NCBI GenBank assembly: GCA_903941105.1 | Contig: CAJANL010000059.1 | Coordinates: 1-51,038 of the forward strand | Length of the DNA stretch: 51,038 nt | From: an uncultured Rhodospirillaceae bacterium | GTDB taxonomy: Bacteria > Pseudomonadota > Alphaproteobacteria > Rhodospirillales > Magnetospirillaceae | Direction of reading: 5' to 3' | Shown here: positions 8,249 to 16,569 of the stretch, in pieces | How the letters are laid out: each line of letters starts with the position of its first letter | Numbering within the stretch: the stretch's first letter is position 1 | The notes under the pieces: model-generated | The model's input: the letters and a program-made list of their open reading frames with translations, nothing else | Database searches by the model: none | Told to the model about the DNA's origin: nothing | Program-made: the position numbers and the translations under genes

Positions 8249-8379
8249 CATGTAACGAGAAAAACGTTATGCTCCATAGGCTTGCCAGCTTATCCTTCTC
8301 CTAACAGACAGCACCGAGTTCTCCTCTCGGTCCGCCGCGACCCAAGGGCCGGCCCCCACAAGGGAGCTGGCCCTTTTTT
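8249..8379 (+). ncRNA. Candidate trans-acting small RNA with anti-Shine-Dalgarno loops
   Basis: Three ordered stem-loops and two CU-rich single-stranded patches lie in a stretch with no gene (7974-8438). Hairpin 1 pairs TAACG 8253-8257 with CGTTA 8265-8269. A free CCTTCTCCT follows at 8294-8302. Hairpin 2 pairs ACCGAG 8313-8318 with CTCGGT 8326-8331 and exposes the 7-base loop TTCTCCT, complementary to AGGAGA ribosome binding sites. Hairpin 3 is a terminator (8346-8373) followed by six T. This architecture resembles alphaproteobacterial small RNAs with CCUCC-type loops. No clear -35/-10 was found, so the 5' end is a guess. The rest of the gap shows nothing recognisable. Confidence 0.5.
8346..8379 (+). 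terminator. Rho-independent terminator
   Basis: A 12-bp stem (GGGCCGGCCCCC with GGGAGCTGGCCC, one mismatch and one G-U) and a short loop are followed by TTTTTT at 8374-8379. It is oriented for plus-strand transcription. Because no complete protein gene precedes it on that strand, it supports an RNA gene upstream. Confidence 0.85.
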
Positions 8380-8438
8380 CTGTTCGAGAACGCTAAAGCG
8401 TGGGGCCCTACGGCCGCGTCCGCAAGCTCTGCGCCGGA

Positions 8439-9824
8439 CTATTTGCTGACCCGGAGGTTGCTGAGCTCATTGGCGATCTTGCGGAACGCCTGCTTCAGGT
8501 CGCTCTGGCTGGGGGAGTCGAAGTATTTCGAGGGGTCGCTGGCACAGGTACGGTAAAGCTCCTTGGTCGCCGCATTGATACCCGAGGTGAAGGTGACGGT
8601 GTAGATCACGATCTGTTTGGCCTTCATGGCATTGCATACTGCGGTCATGCGGCTATTGATGACGCTCTTGGCCGTGGTGGTGTTGGTGGTGCCCATGCGG
8701 CCGAGGTCGTCGAGGCGGCCATAGCCGGTGTAATCGGAAATCACACCGCTGTTGACGTGGTTTGCGCCGGTGGTCGATGTCAGCTTGTAGAACTGATTGT
8801 CACCATCGGTCATCAGGATCACCGCCTTGGTCCAGTCATTGGTTCCCCACGGCAGTCCCTCGGTGAAGGGAGGGGCGGGTGACAGCACCCGCAGACCCCA
8901 GGCCATGCCGATATCGCTGAAAGTGCCGCCGCGACTCCATGCCTCCATGGCGTCGATGGCTGCTGTCACGGTCGACTTGGTATCGGTGAGCGGCGTGATC
9001 GGTGTCGGGCAGCCGAGGTTGGGACCGGTGCCGCCGTTGCCATAGGACGGCGACGACTTGATGGTGCTGGGGTCGGCCAGAGTGTAGCTGTTGTCGGTGG
9101 CCGTCGCCCAGATGTACCGGGTCCACAGCACGCCGTTGGTATCGGCAACGGCGTCGGCGCCGGCGCGCTCCACCACACAGCCCTTCCAGCCTGAGGCACT
9201 GCCGGGGTTGTAGGCTGACCCAGCCGCCACCAGCGTTGGTGCCACGGATCCCACATTCACCGAGGCCGAGTACGGCACCACGGCGACGCGCAGATGGGGA
9301 TGGACAGTAAAGTTGCCAAACAGGATGTCGGCCATCTCGTTGGCGGCATCACGCGCAGCGCCGATGTTGTTGTTGGAGGTCATCGAGCCGGTATTGTCCA
9401 GCACCATGGCCAGCTCCAATCCGCGAATCGAGCGGGTGATCTCTGCCGACGTGCTGACGTCGATGTGGTCCTTGCCGGCAATCTGCATGAACACCGTGTC
9501 GACGCGCGCGGTGGCGCTGACGGTGATCTTGTCGCCGTCGACCGTTACCCCGAATGCCGTGGCGATGCCCACTCCGCCGGGCGGAAAATTAGCGTCGAAG
9601 AACTTCTGGCCGATGGCTGTGAGTTGCGCAATCGACCCGGATGACGAACCGACCGCCAGCCCCGCCGCATCCAGGGCATAGGACAGCTTGGTCCTCACCA
9701 TGTAGGCCCGTGCCGCATCGGTGGCAACGCCGACGCTCAACAGCAGCGGCAACAGGGCGAAGGCGAAAATCACCGCGATAGTGCCGCGGTCGCAGCCGAG
9801 CAGGCGGAACATGGTGCGGGTCAT
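8439..9824 (-). CDS. TadG-like pilus assembly protein with von Willebrand A domain
   Basis: This 461-residue protein has an N-terminal membrane helix (IAVIFAFALLPLLLSVGVA) in the TadE/TadG style, followed by AADAARA-type pilin-like sequence. A vWA domain starts at about 135 (AMVLDNTGSMTSNN, a DxxGS MIDAS motif) and runs to the C-terminus, including a long Ser/Thr/Gly-rich insertion. TadG-like proteins are minor components of Flp pilus assembly systems and act at the inner membrane and periplasm. Its ATG overlaps the upstream tadE stop by four bases. It is last in a four-gene minus-strand operon. Confidence 0.85.
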   Translation of the reverse strand: MTRTMFRLLGCDRGTIAVIFAFALLPLLLSVGVATDAARAYMVRTKLSYALDAAGLAVGSSSGSIAQLTAIGQKFFDANFPPGGVGIATAFGVTVDGDKITVSATARVDTVFMQIAGKDHIDVSTSAEITRSIRGLELAMVLDNTGSMTSNNNIGAARDAANEMADILFGNFTVHPHLRVAVVPYSASVNVGSVAPTLVAAGSAYNPGSASGWKGCVVERAGADAVADTNGVLWTRYIWATATDNSYTLADPSTIKSSPSYGNGGTGPNLGCPTPITPLTDTKSTVTAAIDAMEAWSRGGTFSDIGMAWGLRVLSPAPPFTEGLPWGTNDWTKAVILMTDGDNQFYKLTSTTGANHVNSGVISDYTGYGRLDDLGRMGTTNTTTAKSVINSRMTAVCNAMKAKQIVIYTVTFTSGINAATKELYRTCASDPSKYFDSPSQSDLKQAFRKIANELSNLRVSK

Positions 9825-10372
9825 GGCGTCTTTACCTGGCCGTTGAGGGTGATCTGCCGGACAGTGCGTGGCCGCGAGATCGCCGAATGGGAAAAGGTTA
9901 CCGACCCCGCCACGGCATGGGCGAAGGACTGGTAGGCATAGCTGACACGGGTAATCACCACGCTCTCGCCCGCCTCCCCCAGCCCAGTGGCCACCGAGAC
10001 ATCAATCGTCGGCGCGGCACCGCCGGAGGTGTATTTCCACATCACTTCGGGTGCACCGGTGCTGGCGTTGAAGCCGACGCTGGCGATGGTCACCGCCAGG
10101 TTGCCCAGGTCGTTGGGCAGCGGTGCCAGCACATTCTGGGCGGCTGCGATGATGGCGTTGAGGCTGGCGGTGGTCTGTTCGCCGACTTGCGCGGTGAGGT
10201 CGGCCACCGTATAGGCCGTCGACTGCGCCTTGAGGGAGGCGCGTGCCAGGGTGCAGGCCTCGATGGCGCCCAGCCAGGCGGTGATCAAGATGGGCGCCAC
10301 CAGGGCGAATTCGGTGGCGGCCAGTCCACGCCGGTCGTGACGGAGGTGGTTGAGGAGGCTGAAGACGGTCAT
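9821..10372 (-). CDS. TadE-family pseudopilin-like protein (1)
   Basis: This 183-residue protein has the TadE/TadF signature: a short basic N-terminus (RHDRRGLAATEFALVAP) leading directly into a single hydrophobic helix, like a prepilin with Glu about five residues into the hydrophobic stretch. The remainder is periplasmic and beta-rich. Both ends overlap neighbouring genes by four bases (ATGA), so translation is coupled across the operon. Its role is presumably as a minor pseudopilin or assembly factor of the Tad apparatus. Confidence 0.83.
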   Translation of the reverse strand: MTVFSLLNHLRHDRRGLAATEFALVAPILITAWLGAIEACTLARASLKAQSTAYTVADLTAQVGEQTTASLNAIIAAAQNVLAPLPNDLGNLAVTIASVGFNASTGAPEVMWKYTSGGAAPTIDVSVATGLGEAGESVVITRVSYAYQSFAHAVAGSVTFSHSAISRPRTVRQITLNGQVKTP

Positions 10373-10881
10373 TTGTCGTACGGCTCCGTCCGCATCACGG
10401 CGGTCGAGGTCAACACCATACTGGACCCGTCGCCGCCCATCAGGCTGCCGATCAGGGGAGTCATGAAGTTGTGCCGGGTGACCACCCTCACAGTCACCAC
10501 CTTGCCGGCGCCGCCCGGTTGGAACACCGTATTGGAGGGATTGCCGGCGGAGTCGAAAGTCAGGTCCGGCAGGGCGATTTGCGGAAAATCCGCGAAGGTC
10601 CTGATGTCGAAATGGAAGTCACTGCAGGTGAAGGTATAGAGGTTGTTGCAGAATTCCGTGGTGAAGCGGCCGACCGCGTCGCCGCTGGTTTGCACCACGC
10701 CGGTGCGGACCTGGCGGGCCGCCGACTGGGTGGCTCCCTCCATCACCGATTCTTTCAGCATCAGGATGCCTGTTTCGATGATCCCCAGCACCAGCATGAA
10801 GGCTGGCAGTGCCACCAGGGCGAATTCGACGGCGACGACGCCGCGGTGATCGCGGAGTAGCCTGGTGCGGGCGAAGGGCAT
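10369..10881 (-). CDS. TadE-family pseudopilin-like protein (2)
   Basis: This 170-residue protein repeats the TadE pattern (RDHRGVVAVEFALVALPAFMLVLGIIETG) with a single N-terminal helix and a periplasmic domain containing a Cys pair (EFCNNLYTFTCSDF). The open frame extends further upstream, but the upstream part is antisense-like to the CpaC-N-like gene, so ATG 10881 is used. It lies 10 bases after the CpaC-N-like gene and overlaps the next tadE by four. Two adjacent TadE paralogs plus a vWA TadG is a common accessory Tad arrangement. Confidence 0.83.
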   Translation of the reverse strand: MPFARTRLLRDHRGVVAVEFALVALPAFMLVLGIIETGILMLKESVMEGATQSAARQVRTGVVQTSGDAVGRFTTEFCNNLYTFTCSDFHFDIRTFADFPQIALPDLTFDSAGNPSNTVFQPGGAGKVVTVRVVTRHNFMTPLIGSLMGGDGSSMVLTSTAVMRTEPYDK

Positions 10882-10891
10882 TGCATCCTCC

Positions 10892-11326
10892 TCAGCGTGG
10901 CGCCGCGGCGGACTGCGGCGCGGCGCCTTCCTTGCGCTCGGGCACCCGAACGCATCCCCTGGCGCAGGCGAACACCACCGAGCGGCCGCCCGGCTCGACG
11001 TTCTTGCCGCTGCCATGGTGAACGGTGACGCTGTCCTGGGTGCCACCCGGCGCCACCACCACCGGCACATCGAGCACGCTGTTCCCGGCGCCGTCAGTGG
11101 CGGTGAGCGAGGTGGCCCCCAGCCCCTTGCCGAACACGAACAGCAGGCGCGGGCCCTGCACGGTGACGTCGGCCACGCTCGGGTCGCCGATGATAACGGT
11201 CTTGGCGGGACGGTCGAGATTGACCACCACCGCCCGGCCATGGCCGACCTCGATGGGCTCGGCGGCCTGCGCCCCGCAGGCGACGACGGCGAGCAGCGCG
11301 ACCATGGGGAGTGTGAGGTTCGTCAT
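10892..11326 (-). CDS. CpaC/RcpA N-terminal-type pilus assembly protein (stand-alone domain)
   Basis: This 144-residue secreted protein has a signal peptide cleaved after about residue 21 (AAC GAQA-A). It contains only the 'pilus assembly N-terminal' domain that precedes the secretin in CpaC: IEVGHGRAVVVNLDRPAKTV, VIIGDPSVADV, LLFVFGKGLGATSLTA. The secretin barrel itself is missing. A C-terminal tail carries two Cys (FACARGCVRV) that could form a disulfide. It heads the four-gene operon and is divergent from tadD. The stand-alone form could assist a secretin encoded elsewhere. Confidence 0.8.
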   Translation of the reverse strand: MTNLTLPMVALLAVVACGAQAAEPIEVGHGRAVVVNLDRPAKTVIIGDPSVADVTVQGPRLLFVFGKGLGATSLTATDGAGNSVLDVPVVVAPGGTQDSVTVHHGSGKNVEPGGRSVVFACARGCVRVPERKEGAAPQSAAAPR

Positions 11327-11372
11327 TGTCTTGACCTTTGATTACGAAGTAATGTCCACTGACAACAATAAC

Positions 11373-11378
11373 TATAAT
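11373..11378 (+). promoter_or_regulatory. Probable -10 element of the tadD-like gene
   Basis: A perfect TATAAT lies 35 bases before the ATG at 11414, in the 87-base divergent gap. The matching -35 is weak (no TTGACA at 16-18 bases), so an activator or a short AT-rich promoter is possible. Confidence 0.5.
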
Positions 11379-11413
11379 CGGAAATCCTGGGAAAATCTGT
11401 GACGGGGTTCACA

Positions 11414-12181
11414 ATGAAACTTGGTGTTGTCGCCGTGGTGAGTCTGGGGTTGGCGCTGGCTGCTTGCGCCGGCGGCCAAATCAGTGCCGATGACGACGAT
11501 GCCGTCGCCCAGGCGGTGGAACCGTCCCTGCGCGCCGCCGCAGCCAATGCCGAGGCCAGCCAGGATTACAAGGGTGCCGCCCAGCACTGGCGCACACTCT
11601 ACCAGCGCCGCCCCGGGGACCGCGCCATCGCCGTGCAGCTGGCGCGCATGATGCGATATGCCGGCCAGCCGCAACTGGCCGCCGACCTGATGCAGGGCCA
11701 TCTGGCGAAACGTCCCGACGACGGCGACCTGCTGGCCGAGTTGGGCAAGGACTACCTCGCCGCCGACCGCACCGCGCTCGGTGCCCGGACGCTGGAGCGA
11801 GCCTCCGAGGTGATGCCGGACCGCTGGGACCTGCACTCGGCGCTGGGGGTGGCCTACGACATCGAGGGCCGCAAGGCCGAGGCCGAAGCTGCCTATGCCA
11901 AGGCGCTCGCCCTGGCGCCGGGCAACCCTCAAGTGCTGAACAATCTCGGCCTCAGCCAAGCGCTTCAGGGGCGCATCGACGAGGCGGCGGCCACCCTCAC
12001 CCGCGCCGCCGACCATCCACGGGCGGGGGTTCAGATCCGCCAGAACCTGGCCCTCGTCCTGGCGCTCAGGGGCAACACCGATCAGGCCGAACGTCTGGTG
12101 CGCCGCGATCTCCCCCCCGAGATGGCGCGCGCCAATGCCGAAGTGCTGCGTGCCCTGGCGCAGGCGGCGCGCGGGCCATAA
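11414..12181 (+). CDS. TadD-like TPR lipoprotein
   Basis: This 255-residue protein begins with a lipoprotein signal (MKLGVVAVVSLGLALAAC, lipobox LAAC with Cys at 18), so it should be lipid-anchored. TPR-like helical repeats follow (DYKGAAQHWRTLYQRRPGDRA, and later AEAEAAYAKALALAPGNPQVLNNLGLSQALQGR). TadD acts as a pilotin-like factor for the Flp secretin. An in-frame GTG at 11399 would add five residues in front of the signal, so ATG 11414 is preferred. It is divergent from the CpaC-N/TadE/TadG operon, and the two probably form one functional unit. Confidence 0.85.
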   Translation: MKLGVVAVVSLGLALAACAGGQISADDDDAVAQAVEPSLRAAAANAEASQDYKGAAQHWRTLYQRRPGDRAIAVQLARMMRYAGQPQLAADLMQGHLAKRPDDGDLLAELGKDYLAADRTALGARTLERASEVMPDRWDLHSALGVAYDIEGRKAEAEAAYAKALALAPGNPQVLNNLGLSQALQGRIDEAAATLTRAADHPRAGVQIRQNLALVLALRGNTDQAERLVRRDLPPEMARANAEVLRALAQAARGP

Positions 12182-12250
12182 AGGAAATTGCGTGGGGGCC
12201 GATGCCTACTATACTGCCTATATTAGACAATCCACCGGGTGGGGGGACCT

Positions 12251-12988
12251 GTGCGGCTCGCAGCAATCGTTCTGACATTGATGTGCCTGGGCGGTGTGGC
12301 TTATAGCGCCGACCGCGATCTCGTGGTGGGCGTCGAGGACATTGCCTATCTTCCCGCCTATTCCGCCGAGGGAGGGCAGTATAGCGGCACGGCACGGCTG
12401 ATCCTCGACCGGTTCGCCGCCGACCGCGGCTACCGGATGGTCTATCGCCCGCTGCCCATCAAGCGGTTGTTCGCGGAATTGGCCGGCGGCGGCATCGACC
12501 TTAAGTTTCCCGACCATCCGCAATGGAATCAGGCGGCCAAGACGGCCGTCGAGGTCCGCTACAGCCAGCCGGTGATCCGCTATGTGGACGGCCTCATGGT
12601 GTTGCCTTCCCGGCTGGGTGGCGAGGTGACGGTGATGGGAAGCGTCACCGGCTTCACGCCGTTCGCCTGGCTGGATCGCATCAAGGACGGCCGCGTTCAG
12701 TTGCGCGAGACCGCCAATCCCGATGACTTGCTGCAACAGGTGGCCAAGGACCGTCTTCACGGCGCCTACATGTCGGTGGCGGCGGCGCACTATCGTCTCG
12801 ACAGTGTGCTCGGGCTGCCGGGGGCGCTGGCCTTCGACCCGACACTGCCGCACTCGCGCGACGCCTACCGGCTGTCCTCGGTCAAGCACCCGGCGGTGAT
12901 CGCCGAGTTCGACGCCTGGATGACCGCCAACGCCGACTGGATCAAGGCGACCATCGCCAGCACCGGGGCGGAGAAGGGCATCGAGTGA
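12251..12988 (+). CDS. Periplasmic solute-binding-like protein (SBP family 3 type)
   Basis: This protein of about 245 residues has a signal peptide (VRLAAIVLTLMCLGGVAYSA). The rest resembles the amino-acid-type substrate-binding fold: DLVVGVEDIAYLPAY, GTARLILDRFAADRGYRMVYRPLPIKRL, and a second lobe with VMGSVTGFTPF. GTG 12251 is chosen because GGGGGGA lies four bases before it; a GTG at 12239 would precede that signal. There is no ABC permease or ATPase nearby. Its 3' end is 10 bases from the convergent histidine kinase gene. Lone proteins of this kind may serve as sensors rather than transporters. Confidence 0.75.
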   Translation: MRLAAIVLTLMCLGGVAYSADRDLVVGVEDIAYLPAYSAEGGQYSGTARLILDRFAADRGYRMVYRPLPIKRLFAELAGGGIDLKFPDHPQWNQAAKTAVEVRYSQPVIRYVDGLMVLPSRLGGEVTVMGSVTGFTPFAWLDRIKDGRVQLRETANPDDLLQQVAKDRLHGAYMSVAAAHYRLDSVLGLPGALAFDPTLPHSRDAYRLSSVKHPAVIAEFDAWMTANADWIKATIASTGAEKGIE

Positions 12989-12997
12989 GTTTGGACG

Positions 12998-14365
12998 CTA
13001 CCGCCCGAACACCAGCCGCACCTTCAACCCCGGCGCGTTGTCTTCCAGCATCAGGCGGGCGGAGTGCAGACGGGTGACCGCCTGAACCAGCGACAGGCCA
13101 AGGCCGTTGCCCGGCGTCGAGCGGGTGGCGTCGAGGCGGACGAAGCGGTCCAGCACCTTGTCGCGCGCCTCGGGCGGAATGCCGGGGCCTGAATCCGTCA
13201 CCGACAGTTCGATGCCGTCGGCGGTGTCGGCCACGGTGACGGCGACGCTGCCGCCCTCGGGAGTGTACTTGACCGCGTTGTCCACCATGTTGGCCAGGGC
13301 CTGGAACAGCAGGTGGCGATCGCCGCGCAACGACAGGCCGGGGTCGGCGTGGCCGACGAGACGGATGCCTTTTTCCTCGGCCAGCGGCTCATAGAGCTCG
13401 ACGGCGTCGGCAGCGAGGCGGGCGGGATCGAGCGCCTCGAAATGCTCCAGCCGGGCGGCCGATTCGGCGTGCGAGATGGTGAGCAGGGCGCTGAAGGTGG
13501 CCAGCAGGTTGTCCGCCTCGGCCAAGGTCTCTTCCAGGGTGCGGCGATAGGTTTCCGCATCGGCGTCGCTCATCAGCACCAGATCGATGCGGCTGCGCAG
13601 GCGGTTCAGGGGGGTGCGCAGGTCGTGGGCGATGTTGTCCGAGACGGTGCGGATGCCCTCCAGCAACCGCTCGATCTCGTCCATCATCTCGTTGAAGCTC
13701 TCGGCCAGCTGATCGAATTCGTCCTCGGTGCCGGTGAGGTTCATGCGCTGGCCCATGTCGCCGCCGACGATGCGCCGCGCCGTGCGATTCATGGAGTCCA
13801 CCCGCTGCAGCAGGTGCCGGCTGGTGAAATAACCGCCGACCACGCCCAGCAGGATGGTCAGCGCCAGGCCCCAGCCCAGGGCGCGGTTGATGGCCGACTT
13901 GACCCGCTTGGCCTCGTACAGGCTGCGGCCCACCAGCAGGCGATAGCCGTTGGCGAGATCGTAGGCGTGCCCCAGCACCTCGGTGGCCTGGCGGTTACCG
14001 CTGGGCAGGTCGATGGGGAAGCGCACCCAGCCCAGGATGTCGCTGACCTCGCGCGGCCAGGTGGCCAGGTTGCCGGCGATGCGCCGTCCGTCGGAGGCCA
14101 TCAGCAGGTAGACGGTGCGCCGCTCCACCTCCTGGCGGGCACGGTCGTTGACCACATCGGCCAGGCCGATCATGCCGCGGTCGCGATAGACCTCGGACAG
14201 GCCGGTGACCTCGGCGTCGACGGTTTCCTGCACCTGCCACTCGATGAACATGGCGGTGGTCCACGACACCAACAGCAGCAGCGCCATGGCCGAAATGGTG
14301 AAGATGCCGAGATAGCTCAGCGCCAGCCGGAAAGTGGTGGTGTGGAGGAGACTACCGGGCCGCAC
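12998..14365 (-). CDS. Sensor histidine kinase (EnvZ/QseC-like)
   Basis: This 455-residue membrane kinase has two transmembrane helices (about 12-38 and 163-185) flanking a periplasmic sensor of about 125 residues. A HAMP domain (about 187-240), HisKA with NIAHDLRTPLNRLR (phospho-His at about 252) and a HATPase domain follow (NMVDNAVKYTPEGG, DSGPGIPPE, GNGLGLSLVQA). All catalytic boxes are intact. It overlaps the response-regulator gene by 14 bases, so the two form a coupled pair on the minus strand. The periplasmic sensor gives no hint of ligand. Confidence 0.93.
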   Translation of the reverse strand: MRPGSLLHTTTFRLALSYLGIFTISAMALLLLVSWTTAMFIEWQVQETVDAEVTGLSEVYRDRGMIGLADVVNDRARQEVERRTVYLLMASDGRRIAGNLATWPREVSDILGWVRFPIDLPSGNRQATEVLGHAYDLANGYRLLVGRSLYEAKRVKSAINRALGWGLALTILLGVVGGYFTSRHLLQRVDSMNRTARRIVGGDMGQRMNLTGTEDEFDQLAESFNEMMDEIERLLEGIRTVSDNIAHDLRTPLNRLRSRIDLVLMSDADAETYRRTLEETLAEADNLLATFSALLTISHAESAARLEHFEALDPARLAADAVELYEPLAEEKGIRLVGHADPGLSLRGDRHLLFQALANMVDNAVKYTPEGGSVAVTVADTADGIELSVTDSGPGIPPEARDKVLDRFVRLDATRSTPGNGLGLSLVQAVTRLHSARLMLEDNAPGLKVRLVFGR

Positions 14366-15029
14366 GGAGCGTGTATCCGGCGCCGCGAACGGTATGGATC
14401 AGGGCCACCTCGAATTCCTTGTCGATCTTCTGGCGCAACCGGCTGATATGCACGTCGATCAGGTTGGTCTGGGGGTCGAAATGGTATTCCCAGACATTTT
14501 CCAACAGCATGGTGCGGGTCACCACCTGGCCGGCGTGGCGCATGAGGTATTCCAGCAGGCGGAATTCGCGCGGCTGCAGATCGATCTCGTTGGTGCCGCG
14601 GCTGACGGTGCGGGCCAGCAGGTCCATCTCCAGATCCTCCACCTTGAGCCGCGTGTCGGGCTGGGCGGTGGAGATGCGGCGCGACAGCGCCTCGATGCGG
14701 GCCATCAGTTCGGCGAAGGCGTAGGGTTTGACCAGATAGTCGTCGCCGCCTGCCTTCAGGCCGCGCACCCGATCGTCCACCTTGCCCAGGGCCGAGAGGA
14801 TCAGCACCGGGGTGGCGTTGCCGGCGGCGCGGATGGCCTGGATCACCGCCAGCCCGTCGAGGCCGGGCAGCATGCGGTCGACGATCATCACGTCATAACG
14901 CTCGGAGGTGGCGAGGAACAGCCCGTCGGGGCCGGACGCCGCATGGTCGACGGCATGGCCGGCCTCGCGCAGGCCCTTGGCCATATAGGCGGCGGCTTCG
15001 GCGTCGTCCTCGATGATCAGGATGCGCAT
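14352..15029 (-). CDS. OmpR/PhoB-family response regulator
   Basis: This 225-residue regulator has a receiver domain (ILIIEDDAEA acidic pocket, phosphoacceptor Asp in MIVDRMLPGLDGL, LSALG switch region, LVKPYAF with the conserved Lys) and a C-terminal winged helix (LQPREFRLLEYLMRHAGQVVTRTMLLENVW, then LIDVHISRLRQKID, HTVRGAGYTL). ATG 15029 starts the canonical MRILIIEDD. An 11-codon upstream extension is possible but unlike the family. An inverted repeat GCGGGT/ACCCGC (15049-15054 with 15063-15068) lies in the leader and could be an operator or a 5' UTR hairpin. Confidence 0.94.
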   Translation of the reverse strand: MRILIIEDDAEAAAYMAKGLREAGHAVDHAASGPDGLFLATSERYDVMIVDRMLPGLDGLAVIQAIRAAGNATPVLILSALGKVDDRVRGLKAGGDDYLVKPYAFAELMARIEALSRRISTAQPDTRLKVEDLEMDLLARTVSRGTNEIDLQPREFRLLEYLMRHAGQVVTRTMLLENVWEYHFDPQTNLIDVHISRLRQKIDKEFEVALIHTVRGAGYTLRAAR

Positions 15030-15405
15030 ATGGTAATGGTCCTTTCCGGCGGGTGAAACCATACCCGCTGTATGCTGAACGGAAAAGCCCCCGCGCCGGG
15101 GGGACGGTGCGGGGGCCTTTTATCCTGGAACGCCGGGCCGGGGGGGCCGTCCGGCGTTCAGTGGTGCGTCCTCGGGGGGGATCGAGAGACGCTCCGGTCG
15201 GCGGGGGAGTTCAATCTCCGCCTGGTCTGGTTGGTTCCTGGCGGGGAGCGCTTGAGCCGCCGTTCGCCTTCCGTGACCTTGTGATGAAGAGATTGGCATC
15301 GAGGAGGTTACCGCGGCATTTCGGCGGGATTAAAGTTTCGTAATGAGGTAGATCAAGTCCATCGGGTGGGGGCGTTTCTCCCCCGAAGGGTGGGGACTCC
15401 CCCGT
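15030..15405. other. Intergenic region between response regulator and decarboxylase
   Basis: These 376 bases hold a strong hairpin with T-runs (15083-15121), a second stem-loop with arms AACGCCGG/CCGGCGTT around 15128-15158, and the leader inverted repeat of the response regulator. C-rich stretches near 15378-15405 follow the decarboxylase stop. No gene is supported here; two small plus-strand frames are Arg/Gly-rich and run through the hairpins. Confidence 0.5.
15083..15121 (-). terminator. Hairpin terminator (possibly bidirectional) of the SET/decarboxylase operon
   Basis: GCCCCCGC (15087-15094) pairs with GCGGGGGC (15109-15116). On the minus strand the stem is followed by TTTT, and on the plus strand by CTTTTAT. 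It lies about 290 bases past the decarboxylase stop and 58 bases upstream of the response-regulator start, so it probably insulates the two minus-strand operons. Confidence 0.65.
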
Positions 15406-16569
15406 TCAGGCCGCCTCGTCCCCGTGATGCCCGGCGAAGTCGGCGTCGATCACCGCCACCGCATCGGACTTCATGCCGTTGTAGCTGGCCGCCATCTCGC
15501 GGCCGTAGGCGCCCAGCAGGTTGAACTCGATGTAGTCGCCCTCGCGGGTGTCGCCGGGCAGCTCCAACGGCCAGGGCAGCTTGTCGTTGCCGTCGCAGGT
15601 GGGGCCATAGGCGGTGAAGCTCCGCTGTGCCCCGGTGCGCAGCACGCCGGCCGGCGAAATGGCGCGGTAGGGCAGCGAGAGGTCGCCCTTGCCCCAATAG
15701 ACCTCGGTCAGGCCGCCGAAAATACCGTCGTTGAGGTAGATCGCCTCGGGCTTCATCAGGTTGACGCGGGCCAGCAGCGAGCCGCCCTCGGAAGCCAGGG
15801 CGCGGCCCGGCTCGCAGGCGAGGCGGATGCCGCGCGGCTCGGCCCAGTTACGACGTTCCTCGTCGATCAGGCTGAAGAAGGTGGCCAGCGGCGGTGCGCC
15901 GGTGCTGCGGTAATAGGCGGGGAAGCCGCCGCCGATATCCATCAGTCCGACGGTGGCGCCGGCCTCGTCGATCAGGCCACAGGCCAGCCGGATGCCCAGG
16001 GAGAAAGCGCCGGGATCGAGGCACTGCGAGCCGACGTGGAAGGTCACACCGGTTTCCAGCCCCATGGCGCGGGCTCGCCGCAACGTGGCCATGAAGATCT
16101 CGGGCTGGGCGCCGAATTTGGTGGAAAGGTCGTAGACGGCGCCCGAGCCCTTGGGGATGGCCAGGCGGACCATGGGCACCATGCCGGAACCGGTCAGCTT
16201 CGCCACCTTCTCCAGTTCGTCGATGCAGTCCACCGCGAAGTACTTCACCCCCAGGTCCCAGGCCAACCGGATCTGTCCCGGGGTCTTGGCGGGGTGGTGG
16301 TAGAACATCACCCCGTCGGGCACGGTCTCCTTGACCCGGCGGATTTCCATGGGCGAAGCGACATCGAAATGACGGATGCCCTCGGCGCGCAGCGTTTCGA
16401 GCACCAGCGGATGGGCATTGCACTTGACGGCGTAGAGGGTATCGCCGGGGAAACCCGACACAAAGTCCCGCGCCGCCGCCGTCAGCCGGTGCGGCCGCAG
16501 CAGGTGGACGGGGACTTCGGGGCTTTCTTCGGCAACGAATGCGGCAACCGACGAAAAACGACCGATCAC
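15406..16569 (-). CDS. Type III PLP-dependent decarboxylase (ornithine/lysine decarboxylase family)
   Basis: This 387-residue alanine-racemase-fold enzyme matches eukaryotic-type ornithine decarboxylases, which make putrescine (or cadaverine from lysine). The PLP lysine lies in YAVKCN (about 46-51). Other family marks are FHVGSQ, MDIGGGFP, CEPGRALASEG and the second-subunit active-site loop YGPTCDGNDKL with its catalytic Cys and Asp. Substrate preference among ornithine, lysine and related substrates cannot be settled by eye. Its start overlaps the SET-domain gene stop by four bases, so the two are translationally coupled. Confidence 0.88.
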   Translation of the reverse strand: MIGRFSSVAAFVAEESPEVPVHLLRPHRLTAAARDFVSGFPGDTLYAVKCNAHPLVLETLRAEGIRHFDVASPMEIRRVKETVPDGVMFYHHPAKTPGQIRLAWDLGVKYFAVDCIDELEKVAKLTGSGMVPMVRLAIPKGSGAVYDLSTKFGAQPEIFMATLRRARAMGLETGVTFHVGSQCLDPGAFSLGIRLACGLIDEAGATVGLMDIGGGFPAYYRSTGAPPLATFFSLIDEERRNWAEPRGIRLACEPGRALASEGGSLLARVNLMKPEAIYLNDGIFGGLTEVYWGKGDLSLPYRAISPAGVLRTGAQRSFTAYGPTCDGNDKLPWPLELPGDTREGDYIEFNLLGAYGREMAASYNGMKSDAVAVIDADFAGHHGDEAA

